A stretch of 64,000 nt of DNA from Amycolatopsis sp. NBC_00345. GTDB taxonomy: Bacteria; Actinomycetota; Actinomycetes; Mycobacteriales; Pseudonocardiaceae. Positions 1 to 9,533 of this stretch are shown piece by piece. Within the stretch, counting starts at the first letter, position 1. The number at the start of each line of letters is the position of its first letter. The DNA is taken from the NCBI RefSeq assembly GCF_036116635.1, contig NZ_CP107995.1:2294001-2358000 (forward strand), given 5' to 3'. Under the pieces are notes generated by a model. That model was given only the letters and a program-made list of their open reading frames with translations, was not told where the DNA came from and did not search any database. The translations under genes were made by a program, and so were the position numbers.

Positions 1-1
1 C

Positions 2-1105
2 ATCACCACGACCGCACTCGTCGCCGCGACGGCGCTCACCCTTTCCGGCTGCACGTCGGCGACCGACGACGCGAAACAGCAATCCGGCCAGGCCGCCGCG
101 AAACTGACCGGCTCGACCGAGTTCAACGACGCGAAGCTGGGCGAGCTCGCCGGGAAGATCAAGCAGGCCGTGCAGGGCAAGGGCGCCGGTGCCGTCCGTG
201 TCGCGATGGTGATCAACAGTCCGTCGGCGTACTGGACCGAGGGCCGCACGGGCATGGAGAACGCGGCCAAAGAGCTTGGGGCGCAAGCGAACTTCCAAGC
301 ACCGGCGGGCGGTGACCTCAGTGCCCAGCTGTCCATCCTGGACACCCTGCGTGCGGACAAGGTGGACGGGTACACCGTCTCGGCCGTCGACCCCCAGGCC
401 GTCATCGGGTCGGTCGGCGCCGCCCAGAAGGCCGGGATCGGCGTGGTCGCGATCGACTCCCCGCTTTCCGGGACGCCGGATCCGGTCACCTACCTCGGTA
501 CCCCGAACACCGACGCCGGGCAAAAGGCCGGGGAATCGATGAAAACGCTCCTCGGCGGTTCCGGAAAGGTCGCCATCCTCACCGGTTCGCTGACCGCCGC
601 GAACGCGACCCAGCGCATCGCCGGATTCAAGAAATCGATCGAAGGAACCGGCATCCAGGTCGTCGACACGCTCAACGATGATTCCGATCCGTCGAAAGCG
701 CTGTCGAACGCGCAGACCGTGCTGCAGGCGAATCCGGACCTCTCCGGGATCTACACCGTGTGGTCCTACGACGGCCCCGCGGCCGGGCAGGCGGTCAAGG
801 CGGCGGGCAAGGCCGGCGCGGTGAAGGTCGTCGCCGACGACGCCGAGCCGAAGACCGTGGAGTTCGTGCGCGACGGCGTCGTCCAGGCGATGGTGCTGCA
901 GCGGCCGTACCAGCAGGGTTACCTCGGCGTGTACCTGCTGACCGCGCTGAAGGTGCTCGGCAAGGACGCGACGAATCAGCTCCTGCGGCCGTACCTGGCC
1001 GAGAAGGACGGCGTCAGCACGCTGAGCTCGGGCATCGGCCTGGTCACCGGCGACAACCTGCAGACCTATCTGGACGACCTCAAGAAGCTGGGGGTCACGC
1101 AGTGA
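2..1105 (+). CDS. Sugar ABC transporter substrate-binding lipoprotein (5' truncated by window edge)
   Basis: The reading frame is open from base 2, so the start codon lies before the window; 367 residues are visible. The first residues end in a lipobox (LSGC, about residues 16-19), so the protein is exported and lipid-anchored. The rest matches the periplasmic-binding-protein type I (ribose/xylose/autoinducer-2) fold: a V-A-M-V-I-N strand opens the first lobe, a stretch around YTVSAVDP follows, and a late VVADDAEP stretch lies in the second lobe. It is the binding component for the ATPase and permease directly downstream; its TGA overlaps the next GTG start by 4 bases. The ligand cannot be read from sequence, but the operon suggests a pentose or hexose released by the co-encoded arabinofuranosidase-like enzyme. 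Confidence 0.9.
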   Translation: MTTTALVAATALTLSGCTSATDDAKQQSGQAAAKLTGSTEFNDAKLGELAGKIKQAVQGKGAGAVRVAMVINSPSAYWTEGRTGMENAAKELGAQANFQAPAGGDLSAQLSILDTLRADKVDGYTVSAVDPQAVIGSVGAAQKAGIGVVAIDSPLSGTPDPVTYLGTPNTDAGQKAGESMKTLLGGSGKVAILTGSLTAANATQRIAGFKKSIEGTGIQVVDTLNDDSDPSKALSNAQTVLQANPDLSGIYTVWSYDGPAAGQAVKAAGKAGAVKVVADDAEPKTVEFVRDGVVQAMVLQRPYQQGYLGVYLLTALKVLGKDATNQLLRPYLAEKDGVSTLSSGIGLVTGDNLQTYLDDLKKLGVTQ

Positions 1106-2610
1106 CCGCCGCCCACGTCGAGGCGGCCGGGCTGCGCAAGCGGTACGGCACCGTCGAGGTGCTCAACGTCGACCGGCTGGCGTTGCGCGGCGGCGAGGTC
1201 GTCGCCGTGCTCGGTGAGAACGGCGCCGGCAAGTCGACCCTGATCCGCGTGCTGACCGGCGCCACCGCCGCCGACGAGGGCCGGGTCGCCATCGGCGGCA
1301 CGGCGTTGCGCAACGGCGACCCGGCGCACGCCCAGGAACTCGGGGTGGCGACCGTGTCGCAGGAGTTCCCGCTCGTGCCCGAGCTGTCCGCGGCGGAGAA
1401 CCTCATGCTGGGCCGGCGCGCCGGCACCGGGCGGGTCGTGTTCGACCGCCGCGGGACCGAACGCGCCGCCCGCGCGATGCTCGCCCGCATCGGCGCCGAC
1501 ATCCCCGTCCGACGCCCGGTCGCGCGGCTGTCGGTCGCCCAGCGCCAGCTCGTGGAGATCGCGAAGGCACTGGGCCGGGAGCCGTCGGTGCTGGTGCTCG
1601 ACGAGCCGACCTCGGCGCTCGGCCCGGTCGAGGCGCGCCGCGTGCTGAAGTGCGCGCGGGACCTGGCCGCCCAGGGCAAGGTCGTGCTCTTCATCGGCCA
1701 CCGGCTCGACGAGGTGCGCGAGATCGCCGACCGCGTCATCGTGCTGCGCAACGGGCGGCTCGTCGCGGACCTGACCCCGGAGCAGGCGACGCACGAGGCG
1801 ATGATCCGCGCGATGGCCGGCGACGAAGCCGAGGTGCTGGTCGAAGGCGATCCGCCGCCACCGGGCGACGAACCGGTGCTGACCGTGCGGGCGCTCGAGG
1901 CCGCCGGCATCGGGCCCGTCGGCTTCGAGGTGCGCCGCGGTGAGATCCTCGGCGTCGCCGGCCTGATGGGCTCCGGGCGCAGCCGGCTGGTGCACGCGCT
2001 GATGGGCGCCACACCGGTCACCGCGGGTTCGATGCGCCTCGACGGCCGCCCGTACGCGCCGAAGCACCCCGCCGACGCCGTCCGCGCGGGCGTCGGCCTG
2101 GTCCCCGAAGACCGGAAGCACCAGGGGCTGCTGCTCGACGCCCCGGTCCGCTGGAACATCTCGCTCGCGTCGCTGCCCCGCCTCGCCCGCCACGGCTTCT
2201 ACCTCGGCCCGCGCGCCGAAAAGGCGTTCACCGACGAGGTGCGGCGCTCGGTGCGGGTCCGCTGCGCCACCCAGGAACAGCCGATCGGCACGCTTTCGGG
2301 CGGCAACCAGCAGCGCGCGATCTTCGGCCGCTGGTTCGCCACCCGCCCGAAGCTGCTGCTGCTCGACGAGCCCACCCGCGGGGTCGACGTCGGCGCGAAG
2401 GCCGAGATCTACCACCTGGTCGAGTCCTTCGCCGCGCAGGGCATGGCCGTGGTGATCGCCTCCTCCGAACTGGAGGAGCTGATGCGGCTGACGCACCGGA
2501 CCGTCGTCCTCGCCGGTGGCCGGCTCGCCGCGACCGTCCCACGCTCGGCGTACAGCAAACAGGCCCTGATGACCGCCGCCAACGGCGTCCCGGAAGGAGT
2601 GGCACCGTGA
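1102..2610 (+). CDS. Sugar ABC transporter ATP-binding protein (RbsA/XylG type, two ATPase domains)
   Basis: A 502-residue cytoplasmic ATPase with two fused nucleotide-binding domains, as usual for carbohydrate-uptake 2 (CUT2) importers. Domain 1 has Walker A GENGAGKST (about 38-46) and Walker B VLVLDEPTSAL. Domain 2 has a degenerate Walker A, GLMGSGRSR (about 287-295), with a good signature LSGGNQQ (about 398) and LLLLDEPTRGVD. A degenerate second P-loop is normal in this family. The GTG start at 1102 overlaps the stop of the binding-protein gene; a longer frame upstream would run through that gene and is rejected. Translational coupling on both sides puts it in one operon with the binding protein and permease. 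Confidence 0.93.
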   Translation: MTAAHVEAAGLRKRYGTVEVLNVDRLALRGGEVVAVLGENGAGKSTLIRVLTGATAADEGRVAIGGTALRNGDPAHAQELGVATVSQEFPLVPELSAAENLMLGRRAGTGRVVFDRRGTERAARAMLARIGADIPVRRPVARLSVAQRQLVEIAKALGREPSVLVLDEPTSALGPVEARRVLKCARDLAAQGKVVLFIGHRLDEVREIADRVIVLRNGRLVADLTPEQATHEAMIRAMAGDEAEVLVEGDPPPPGDEPVLTVRALEAAGIGPVGFEVRRGEILGVAGLMGSGRSRLVHALMGATPVTAGSMRLDGRPYAPKHPADAVRAGVGLVPEDRKHQGLLLDAPVRWNISLASLPRLARHGFYLGPRAEKAFTDEVRRSVRVRCATQEQPIGTLSGGNQQRAIFGRWFATRPKLLLLDEPTRGVDVGAKAEIYHLVESFAAQGMAVVIASSELEELMRLTHRTVVLAGGRLAATVPRSAYSKQALMTAANGVPEGVAP

Positions 2611-3611
2611 CCGCCACGGAGACCGGACCGGCCGCGCCGGACACCGTGCCCGAGCGGGGCGGCCCCTCGTTCCTGCGCGGCAAGGAGATCGGCGTCGTCG
2701 GCGCCGTCGTGGTGGTGTTCGCCGTGTTCGCGCTCGGCAACGCCAACTTCGCCGGCCTGTCGAACCTGCAGACCATGGGCGTCGACCTGGCCCAGTACGG
2801 CCTGCTCGCGCTCGGCGTCAGCTTCGTCATCATCACCGGCGGCATCGACCTGTCGGTCGGCTCGGTGGTCGCGCTGTCGGGCGTGTGGTCGGCGTGGCTG
2901 AACGTCCACGCGGGACTGCCCGACCTCGCCGCCATCGCCGTCACGCTGGTGACCGGCGCGGCGATCGGGCTGATGCACGGCTTTTCGGTGACCATCCTCG
3001 GCGTACCGCCGTTCGTCACGACCCTGGTCACGCTCGTCGCCGCCCGGGGCGCGGCGCTGGCGCTCACCCAGGGCTTCCCGATCGACGGCGTCGGGGCGAC
3101 CTTCACCAGCGTCGCGCAGTACCGGATCGCCGCGATCCCGGTGCCCACACTGCTGTTCGCCGGCGCGTGCGTGCTGGCGTGGTTCTTCCTCGAACGCACC
3201 CATGTCGGCCGCCAGCTCTACGCGGTCGGCGGCAACGCGGAAGCGTCCCGCCTCGCCGGGATCCGGACGCGGCGGCGCGTGGTGCTGGCCTACGTCGTCA
3301 GCAGTGTGCTCGCCTCGGCGGTCGGCGTGCTGGTGACCGCGCGGCTCACCGTCGGCCAGCCCAGCGTCGCCACGGGCTGGGAGCTCAACGCGATCGCGGC
3401 CGCGGTCATCGGCGGGATCAGCCTGAGCGGCGGCGTCGGCCGGGTGATCGGGGTGGCGTTCGGCGCGGTCCTGCTCGTCTGCATCAACAGCGGCCTGGTC
3501 ATCCTGCACGTTTCGCCCTACTACCAGCAGATCGTGCTCGGCGCGGTGCTCGCCGTCGCCGTCGTCACCGACCGGCTGCGCGCCCGCCGGTCCGAACGCC
3601 ACCAGAGCTGA
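2607..3611 (+). CDS. Sugar ABC transporter permease (RbsC type)
   Basis: A 334-residue integral membrane protein with the BPD_transp_2 pattern of CUT2 permeases. The conserved block ITGGIDLSVGSV lies near residues 73-84, a second block NAIAAAVIGGISLSGGVG near 261, and about eight to ten hydrophobic segments are visible. GTG start at 2607 overlaps the TGA of the ATPase gene by 4 bases. It forms the membrane channel with the preceding ATPase. A 9-base gap separates it from the secreted glycosidase, so import and polymer hydrolysis are probably co-transcribed. Confidence 0.93.
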   Translation: MTATETGPAAPDTVPERGGPSFLRGKEIGVVGAVVVVFAVFALGNANFAGLSNLQTMGVDLAQYGLLALGVSFVIITGGIDLSVGSVVALSGVWSAWLNVHAGLPDLAAIAVTLVTGAAIGLMHGFSVTILGVPPFVTTLVTLVAARGAALALTQGFPIDGVGATFTSVAQYRIAAIPVPTLLFAGACVLAWFFLERTHVGRQLYAVGGNAEASRLAGIRTRRRVVLAYVVSSVLASAVGVLVTARLTVGQPSVATGWELNAIAAAVIGGISLSGGVGRVIGVAFGAVLLVCINSGLVILHVSPYYQQIVLGAVLAVAVVTDRLRARRSERHQS

Positions 3612-3620
3612 GGAACCACC

Positions 3621-5978
3621 ATGAGACGCACTCTCTTCGCCGTGCTGGCCCTCGCGCTGGCCGCGACCGTGCCCACCCCCGTCCGCGCCGAGGCCGCGGA
3701 GACCACATACACCATCGTCGAGGCGCAGAGCGGCAACGCCTTGGGCCTGACGCGCACCGGGACCGACCCGGTCGTCACCGTCGACCCGTACGCCGGGAAC
3801 CGCGACCAGCTGTGGCGGCTGGCCGACCTCGGCGACGGCTGGAACGAGATCGTCAACGACGGGACCGGAAAGGCACTGTCCACAGTAGACGGCCACGCCG
3901 ACGACGGCGCCGTCGTGCACCTGTGGGACTACCTGGGCACCTTCCCCGACCAGCACTGGCGCGTCGCCGACGCGGGCGGCGGCACGGTCGCCATCGCCAA
4001 CCAGGGCACCGGCAACCGTCTGCTGTCCACCAAGGACGGACAGACGGCGGCCGGCACCGAGGCCCAGTTGTGGAGCCCCGTCGCAGGCCGCGCCGGGCAG
4101 ACGTGGAAACTCGTCCCGACCACCTTCGAGCGCGGCGTCACCGTGCACGACGACGCCGTGGGCCAGGCCCCGCGGACCGACGTCGCCACCGGGCTCGAGG
4201 ACGTCAACCACGAGATCTACGGCGGCATCTACAGCCAGCTGCTGTTCGGCGAGGCGTTCCAGGAACCCGAGCACGACGCCGGCGTCAGCGGCATGTGGCG
4301 GCCGGTCACGACCGGGGGAGCGCGGGGCGCCTACGCGCTCGACGCGACCGCGCCGTTCAAGGGCAAGCAGGACCAGCGGATCACCTTCGTCTCCGGGCGT
4401 GGCAGCGTCGGCGTCGAGAACCGCGGCCTCAACCGCCAGGGCATCGGCTTCGTGAGCGGCAAACCGTACGAAGGCAAGATCACCCTGCGGACGACGCGAC
4501 CCGTGAGCCTCGCCCTGCAGAACGCGGACGGCAGCCGGACCTACGCCCGGACGTCGATTCGCCCGCAGGGCTCCGGCTGGCGCACCTACAGCTTTTCGCT
4601 CACCTCATCGGCCACCGATGCCCACGCGCGGTTCACCGTCGAACTCACCGCGCCCGGCACCGCCGACGTCGGGTACGCCTTCCTGCAACCCGGTGACTGG
4701 GGCCGTTTCCACGGCCTGCCCGTCCGCAAGGACGTCGCCGACGCGATGGTCCAGCAGGGCCTGCGCGCGATCCGGTTCGGCGGCTGCGCCAACAGCGGCT
4801 GCGGCGACGTCTCGGACTACAAGTGGAAGACCATGATCGGCGACCCGGTGACCCGGCCGGTCACCCAGGGCTTCTGGTACCCGTACGAGTCCAACGGCTG
4901 GGGCATCTTCGACTTCCTCCGCCTCGGCGAGGCGATGGGCATCGAAGCCGTGCCTTCGCTGAACATCGACGAGACCCCGCAGGACATCGCCGACCTGATG
5001 CAGTACCTCTACGGCGCGAAGGACACGACGTGGGGCGCGAAGCGCGTCGCCGACGGCCACCCCGCGCCGTACGCCGTGCACCGCCTCGAACTCGGCAACG
5101 AGAACGCCGTCGACGAGACGTACTGGACGAAGTTCAAGGCACTGGCCGACGTCATCTGGTCCTACGACCCGGCGATCAAGCTGGTCGTCGGCGACTTCAC
5201 CTACAGCGACGTGATCACCGACCCGTTCCACTTCACCGGCGGCGGCAAGGTGAACACCCTTGCCGCGCACCAGAAGATCCTCAACCTCGCGAAGCAGTAC
5301 GGCGCCGAAGCCGACTTCGACATCCACCTGTGGACCCAGGACGCCGGTGGCGTGCCGTCCCAGATCCGGGCGCTCGACAGCTACGCCGACCAGCTGGGCC
5401 GGATCGCCCCGGGCGCGAAGTACAAGGTCGTCGTCTTCGAGCTGAACGCCGACAGCCACGACCTCGCCCGGGCGATCGGCAACGCCTACGCGATCAACGC
5501 CCTGCAACGCCGGCCGAAGGTCGACGTCGTCTCCTCGGCCAACGCGCTGCAGGTGGACGGCCAGAACGACAACGGCTGGGACCAGGGCCTGGTGTTCCTG
5601 AACCAGAACCAGGTCTGGGCCCAGCCGCCGTACTACGTCCACCGGATGAAGGCGGCCTCGTGGCAGCCGGACGTCCTGCGCACCGACGTCACCGGCGGCG
5701 ACGAGCTGTTCGACGTCACCGCACTGGCGAGCCCCGACCGGAAGAAGCTGACGATCGACGTGGTCAACGCCTCGGACACGCCGCTGACCTACACCCTCCG
5801 CCTCGACGGGCTCCGCGGCCGGGCCGCGGTGAGCGTCCTGGAAGGGCGGCCGAACGGCGTGAACACCGCCGGGAATCCGCGCAACGTCGTCCCGGAGGAG
5901 TCCACTGTGGACCTTTCGACCGGATCGGTGACCCGGGTTTTCCCGGCCCACTCCTACACGTCCCTGCGACTCGGTTAG
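3621..5978 (+). CDS. Secreted alpha-L-arabinofuranosidase-like glycosidase (GH51-like) with ricin-type lectin domain
   Basis: 785 residues. A Sec signal peptide (about 1-27) is followed by a ricin-B-like beta-trefoil domain (about 30-170) showing three Q-x-W repeats (DQLWRLAD, DQHWRVAD, GQTWKLVP). The family signature NHEIYGGIYSQLLFGE begins near residue 195, then a beta-sandwich-like insert, then a catalytic TIM barrel. E494 in LELGNEN fits the acid/base, and E607 in VVFELNADSHD fits the nucleophile of GH51 and related clan-A retaining enzymes. The likely role is outside the cell: releasing arabinose or a similar sugar from plant polysaccharide, bound through the lectin domain. The exact glycosidic specificity is inferred. 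It sits between the transporter and the sugar-catabolic genes. Confidence 0.85.
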   Translation: MRRTLFAVLALALAATVPTPVRAEAAETTYTIVEAQSGNALGLTRTGTDPVVTVDPYAGNRDQLWRLADLGDGWNEIVNDGTGKALSTVDGHADDGAVVHLWDYLGTFPDQHWRVADAGGGTVAIANQGTGNRLLSTKDGQTAAGTEAQLWSPVAGRAGQTWKLVPTTFERGVTVHDDAVGQAPRTDVATGLEDVNHEIYGGIYSQLLFGEAFQEPEHDAGVSGMWRPVTTGGARGAYALDATAPFKGKQDQRITFVSGRGSVGVENRGLNRQGIGFVSGKPYEGKITLRTTRPVSLALQNADGSRTYARTSIRPQGSGWRTYSFSLTSSATDAHARFTVELTAPGTADVGYAFLQPGDWGRFHGLPVRKDVADAMVQQGLRAIRFGGCANSGCGDVSDYKWKTMIGDPVTRPVTQGFWYPYESNGWGIFDFLRLGEAMGIEAVPSLNIDETPQDIADLMQYLYGAKDTTWGAKRVADGHPAPYAVHRLELGNENAVDETYWTKFKALADVIWSYDPAIKLVVGDFTYSDVITDPFHFTGGGKVNTLAAHQKILNLAKQYGAEADFDIHLWTQDAGGVPSQIRALDSYADQLGRIAPGAKYKVVVFELNADSHDLARAIGNAYAINALQRRPKVDVVSSANALQVDGQNDNGWDQGLVFLNQNQVWAQPPYYVHRMKAASWQPDVLRTDVTGGDELFDVTALASPDRKKLTIDVVNASDTPLTYTLRLDGLRGRAAVSVLEGRPNGVNTAGNPRNVVPEESTVDLSTGSVTRVFPAHSYTSLRLG

Positions 5979-5985
5979 GCGGGCC

Positions 5986-6867
5986 ATGCGCACCTACCAG
6001 GCCCAGGCGTGCCTCGACGAGCGCGCCGACCACGCGGAGGGCCCGCTCTGGGACGACGTCCGCGGCGAGCTGCTGTGGGTCGACCTCGACGCGGGGCTCG
6101 TCCGCCGCGCGATTTGGGACCCTCCCCGGCTTTCCGTCGTGGAGACGTACTCGCTCGGCGAAGCGGTCGGCGCGGTCGTGCCGTGCGCCGACCCGGCCGA
6201 CGGCTGGGTCGTGGCGAGCGAGTTCGGCTTCGCCCGGCTGGGCACCGACGGCTCGCTGCGAAAGCTCGCCGAGCCCGAACGTGGCCGCCACTCGCGGATG
6301 AACGACGGCGCGGCCGACCCCCGCGGCCGGTTCTGGGCGGGCAGCATGGCCCGCGACCGCAAGGCGGGCGCGGGTTCCCTGTACCGCCTCGACGGCACCG
6401 AAGCCGTGCGCGTGCTGGCGGGCTCGACGATCTCGAACGGCCTCGCCTGGCGGAACCCCGACGAGTTCTACTACATCGACACGCCCACCCAGCGCGTCGA
6501 CCTGGTGACCGCGGACGGCCGGCGTGAACCGGCGTTCGCCGTCGACCCGGCCCTGGGCGCGCCGGACGGGATGGCCATCGACGCCGAAGGCGCGCTCTGG
6601 GTGGCGCTGTGGGGCGGCTCGGCCGTCGTCCGGTTCAGCCCGCGCGGCGAGGTGCTCGCCCGGGTCGACGTCGCGGCCGGCCAGGTGAGCAGCTGCTGCT
6701 TCGGCGGCCCGGACCTGGCGACGCTGTTCGTCACGACGTCCCAGGAAGGCTTCACCCCGGAGCAGGCCGCCGCGGAACCCCACGCGGGCAAGCTCTTCGC
6801 CGTGGACACCGGGATCGCCGGGCTGCCGGCCGACCGGTACCGGCCCGACGAAAGGACCGCCTCGTGA
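5986..6867 (+). CDS. SMP-30/gluconolactonase family sugar lactonase
   Basis: 293 residues of the six-bladed beta-propeller SMP-30/LRE family. The metal-binding and catalytic signatures are present: an early EGPLWDD (Glu ligand), SRMNDGAADPRGRFWAGSM (Asn ligand), TISNGLAW (Asn) and PDGMAIDAEGALWVA (Asp). Family members hydrolyse aldonolactones to aldonic acids with a divalent metal. It lies between the glycosidase and a sugar dehydrogenase, so it most likely opens the lactone that the dehydrogenase makes. Its TGA overlaps the next GTG start by 4 bases. Specificity (arabinono-, galactono- or xylono-lactone) is unknown. Confidence 0.88.
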   Translation: MRTYQAQACLDERADHAEGPLWDDVRGELLWVDLDAGLVRRAIWDPPRLSVVETYSLGEAVGAVVPCADPADGWVVASEFGFARLGTDGSLRKLAEPERGRHSRMNDGAADPRGRFWAGSMARDRKAGAGSLYRLDGTEAVRVLAGSTISNGLAWRNPDEFYYIDTPTQRVDLVTADGRREPAFAVDPALGAPDGMAIDAEGALWVALWGGSAVVRFSPRGEVLARVDVAAGQVSSCCFGGPDLATLFVTTSQEGFTPEQAAAEPHAGKLFAVDTGIAGLPADRYRPDERTAS

Positions 6868-7832
6868 CCAGGGTGGCACTGGCCGGCTGCGGGGCGATGG
6901 GCGAGATCGTCGCCCGCACCGTCTACCCGGCCCTCGGCGGCCTCACCGCCGCGATCGACCCCGACCCGGCGCGCGCCGGCGCGGTCGCCGAGCTGACCGG
7001 CGCGCGGCCGTTCACCTCGCTGGCCGAAGCCCGGCGGGAAGCCGGGATCGAAGCGGTCGACGTCCGCGTGCCCCACCACCTGCACGCGGCTGTGGTCCTG
7101 GAGGCCCTCCGGTCCGGGTGCCACGTCCTCGTCGAGAAGCCGTTCGCCACCACGCTGTCCGACGCCCACGCCATGGTCGCGGCGGCCGACGATGCCGGGC
7201 TGGTCCTGGCCGTCGCCGAGAACTACCCGCACCTGCGCGCGGTGCGCGACGCCCGGGCCGCCTTGGCCGCGGGCCGGATCGGCGACGTCGTCGCGCTGCG
7301 CTCCACCCGCGCGTACCAGGTCGGCGGGGTGTGGGTGCGCGACGGCTGGCGCCATGGCGGCGGGCCGTCCGGCGGCATCCTGCTCGACCAGGGCACCCAC
7401 CAGGTGAGCCTGCTGCGCTGTCTCGGCGGGCCGGTCGCGGCGGTCGCGGCCGCCGGTGACGCCGACACCGTCGCGCTCACGCTGCGGATGGCGAGCGGGG
7501 TCACCGCCCAGTCCGTGCTCACCTGGTCCGCGCCGGGCCCGGCCGCCCAGGCCGAGGCCACCGTGCTCGGCACCGGCGGCCGGCTCGGCGTCGTCGTCGA
7601 CTACGACGCCGACGAGGGCGGCTGCCACGTCTGGACGCCGGCGAGGAGCGAGCACACGGGCAAGGAGAACTACTACGACAGCCACCGCCGGATGGTCGAG
7701 GACTGGCTCGGCGCGATCCGCACCGGCGCCGAACCGGTTGTGCCCGGCCGGGAAGGCCTCGCCGACCTCGCCGTGGTGCTCGCCGCCGCGGAGTCGCTGG
7801 AGCGCGGCGGCGGTTTCGTGGAGATCCCGTGA
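6864..7832 (+). CDS. Gfo/Idh/MocA family NAD(P)-dependent sugar dehydrogenase
   Basis: 322 residues from the GTG at 6864, which overlaps the lactonase stop; longer frames upstream are ruled out because they overlap that gene. An N-terminal Rossmann fold shows GCGAMG (residues 9-14), and the family's EKPF motif with its catalytic lysine is at LVEKPFATTL. A C-terminal alpha/beta domain follows, with GGGPSGGILLDQGTHQ supplying the usual late Asp/His pair. In this operon it is the best candidate for oxidising the imported aldose to its lactone. Oxidation of a different sugar or polyol is also possible. Confidence 0.85.
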   Translation: MTRVALAGCGAMGEIVARTVYPALGGLTAAIDPDPARAGAVAELTGARPFTSLAEARREAGIEAVDVRVPHHLHAAVVLEALRSGCHVLVEKPFATTLSDAHAMVAAADDAGLVLAVAENYPHLRAVRDARAALAAGRIGDVVALRSTRAYQVGGVWVRDGWRHGGGPSGGILLDQGTHQVSLLRCLGGPVAAVAAAGDADTVALTLRMASGVTAQSVLTWSAPGPAAQAEATVLGTGGRLGVVVDYDADEGGCHVWTPARSEHTGKENYYDSHRRMVEDWLGAIRTGAEPVVPGREGLADLAVVLAAAESLERGGGFVEIP

Positions 7833-8761
7833 CGCGGCCGGACGTCGTGTGCCTCGGCGAGAGCATGGCCCAGCTGGTGCCCGCCGACGGCGAGCCGCTG
7901 CGCCACGCGACGCGGTTCGCCCTCACCACCGCGGGCGCGGAGTCCAATGTGGCCCGGGCGCTCGTCCAGCTCGGCAGCACGGCGTCCTGGGTGAGCCTGG
8001 TCGGCGAGGACGCACTGGGCACCAGGCTGCTCGACGACGTCGCCGCGGCCGGAGTCGATGTCTCGCTGACCCGGCGCCGGCCCGGACGGACCGGGTTCTT
8101 CGTCAAGGACCCGCACCCGGGCGGCTCCACGGTCACGTACTACCGCGATGGCTCGGCGGCCACCCGGCTCGGCCGCGCCGACGTCGACCGGGCGCTGGCC
8201 GCGCGGCCCCGGCACCTGCACCTGTCCGGAGTCACGCCTGCTCTGTCGGCATCGTGTCGCGACGCGGTCGGCTACGCACTCGGCTGCGACATCGCGACCA
8301 GCTTCGACGTCAACCACCGTCCCGCGCTCTGGCCGGACGCCGGCGAAGCCGCGACCGTCCTCAGTGGACTGGCTCGCCGCGCGGACGTCGTGTTCACCGG
8401 GCTCGACGAAGCGGGGGCGCTCTGGGGCGCCAAGACCGCCGGCGACGTGCGCGAGCTGCTGCCCGAGCCGGCCGTCGTCGTGGTCAAGAACGGCGGGACC
8501 GACGCGACGAGCTTCGGCCCGGACGGCGTGGTCATCGTGCCCGCGCTGCCCGTCGACGTCGTCGAGCCGGTGGGCGCGGGCGACGCCTTCGCCGCCGGCT
8601 GGCTGCACGGGATGCTGACCGGCCTGGCGCACCCGGCCCGGCTGCGGCTCGGGCACCTGCTGGCCGGCGCCGCGCTGACGTCGCTGTCCGACCACTTCCC
8701 CCTCCCACGGCCGCCCGCCGAACTCGTCCGGGCCGCCGTCGCGCCGACCCCAGGGAGCTGA
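7829..8761 (+). CDS. kdgK: PfkB-family sugar kinase, probable 2-keto-3-deoxygluconate kinase
   Basis: 310 residues of the ribokinase/PfkB fold. The start is a GTG overlapping the previous stop by 4 bases. The N-terminal VCLGESMAQLVP and the TTAGAESNVARAL substrate loop (family G-G-A-x-x-N) are typical of KDG kinases. The C-terminal anion-hole motif VGAGDAFAAGW carries the catalytic Asp252. The reaction would be ATP-dependent phosphorylation of 2-keto-3-deoxy-aldonate. The KDPG-aldolase gene two positions downstream strongly supports this over a ribokinase or fructokinase role. Confidence 0.82.
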   Translation: MTRPDVVCLGESMAQLVPADGEPLRHATRFALTTAGAESNVARALVQLGSTASWVSLVGEDALGTRLLDDVAAAGVDVSLTRRRPGRTGFFVKDPHPGGSTVTYYRDGSAATRLGRADVDRALAARPRHLHLSGVTPALSASCRDAVGYALGCDIATSFDVNHRPALWPDAGEAATVLSGLARRADVVFTGLDEAGALWGAKTAGDVRELLPEPAVVVVKNGGTDATSFGPDGVVIVPALPVDVVEPVGAGDAFAAGWLHGMLTGLAHPARLRLGHLLAGAALTSLSDHFPLPRPPAELVRAAVAPTPGS

Positions 8762-8762
8762 C

Positions 8763-9533
8763 ATGTCCCAGTCCGTCGACCGGGCCGCCGTCATCCTCGA
8801 CGCCTGCGCCCGCGGGCCACGCCGGCTCTCCGACCTCGCGCAGGAACTCGACGTGCACCGGTCCACCGTGCTGCGGCTGCTGCAGACGATGGAACGGCAC
8901 CGGCTGGTGCGGCGGCTCGACGACCTCACCTGGGCCATCGGGTTCGGCCTGATCGGGATGGCGCTGGAGTGCCTCGACGGGATGGACCTGCGCACTGCCG
9001 CCCGGCCCCGGCTGGAGCGGCTCGCCCGCGAAGTCGGCCACACGATCCACCTGGCCGAGCTCGCCGGCACCGACATCGTCTATGTCGACAAGGTCGAAGG
9101 CCACGGTGCGGTCCGGATGGCTTCGCGGATCGGCGCGCCGGCCCCGGTGCACACCGCCGGCGTCGCGAAGGCCATCCTGGCCGGCCTGGCGCCCGACCGG
9201 CGTGACGCGATCCTCGCGACCACGACGTTCGAGAAGTTCACCGCGTCGACGATCACCGGCCCCGGCGACTTCGCCGCCGAACTGACCCGGGTACGCCAGC
9301 AGGGCTACGCCGTCGACGACGGTGAGTACGAGAGCTTCCTGGCCTGCATCGCGGTTCCGGTGCGCGACCACGCCGGCGCCGTCCACGCGGGAGTGTCGAT
9401 CACGGCGCTGTGCGCGATCGAACCGCTCGAACGCCTCCGCCGGCACCTGCCGCTGCTCTGGGAACTGGCGTCGGAGATCTCGCAGGACCTCGGCTGGGAC
9501 GGCACTTCGGGGGTGCGCCGCCATGCCGGCTGA
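8763..9533 (+). CDS. IclR family transcriptional regulator
   Basis: 256 residues. A winged helix-turn-helix spans about 5-60, with recognition-helix region LDVHRSTVLRLLQTME. A C-terminal IclR effector domain (GAF-like) includes VYVDKVEGHGAVRMASRIG and GVAKAILAGL, typical of the family. It starts one base after the kinase stop and ends 11 bases inside the aldolase gene, so it is co-transcribed with the catabolic genes. IclR members in this setting usually repress the pathway until a 2-keto-3-deoxy-acid or sugar acid binds. No operator was identified, because the operon promoter is outside the window. Confidence 0.92.
   Translation: MSQSVDRAAVILDACARGPRRLSDLAQELDVHRSTVLRLLQTMERHRLVRRLDDLTWAIGFGLIGMALECLDGMDLRTAARPRLERLAREVGHTIHLAELAGTDIVYVDKVEGHGAVRMASRIGAPAPVHTAGVAKAILAGLAPDRRDAILATTTFEKFTASTITGPGDFAAELTRVRQQGYAVDDGEYESFLACIAVPVRDHAGAVHAGVSITALCAIEPLERLRRHLPLLWELASEISQDLGWDGTSGVRRHAG

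Noticed and set aside
2409..4274. Minus-strand open frame of 621 codons under the permease and glycosidase
   Set aside because: Composition is Asp/Gly/His/Arg-biased shadow of the plus-strand genes; no recognisable motif.
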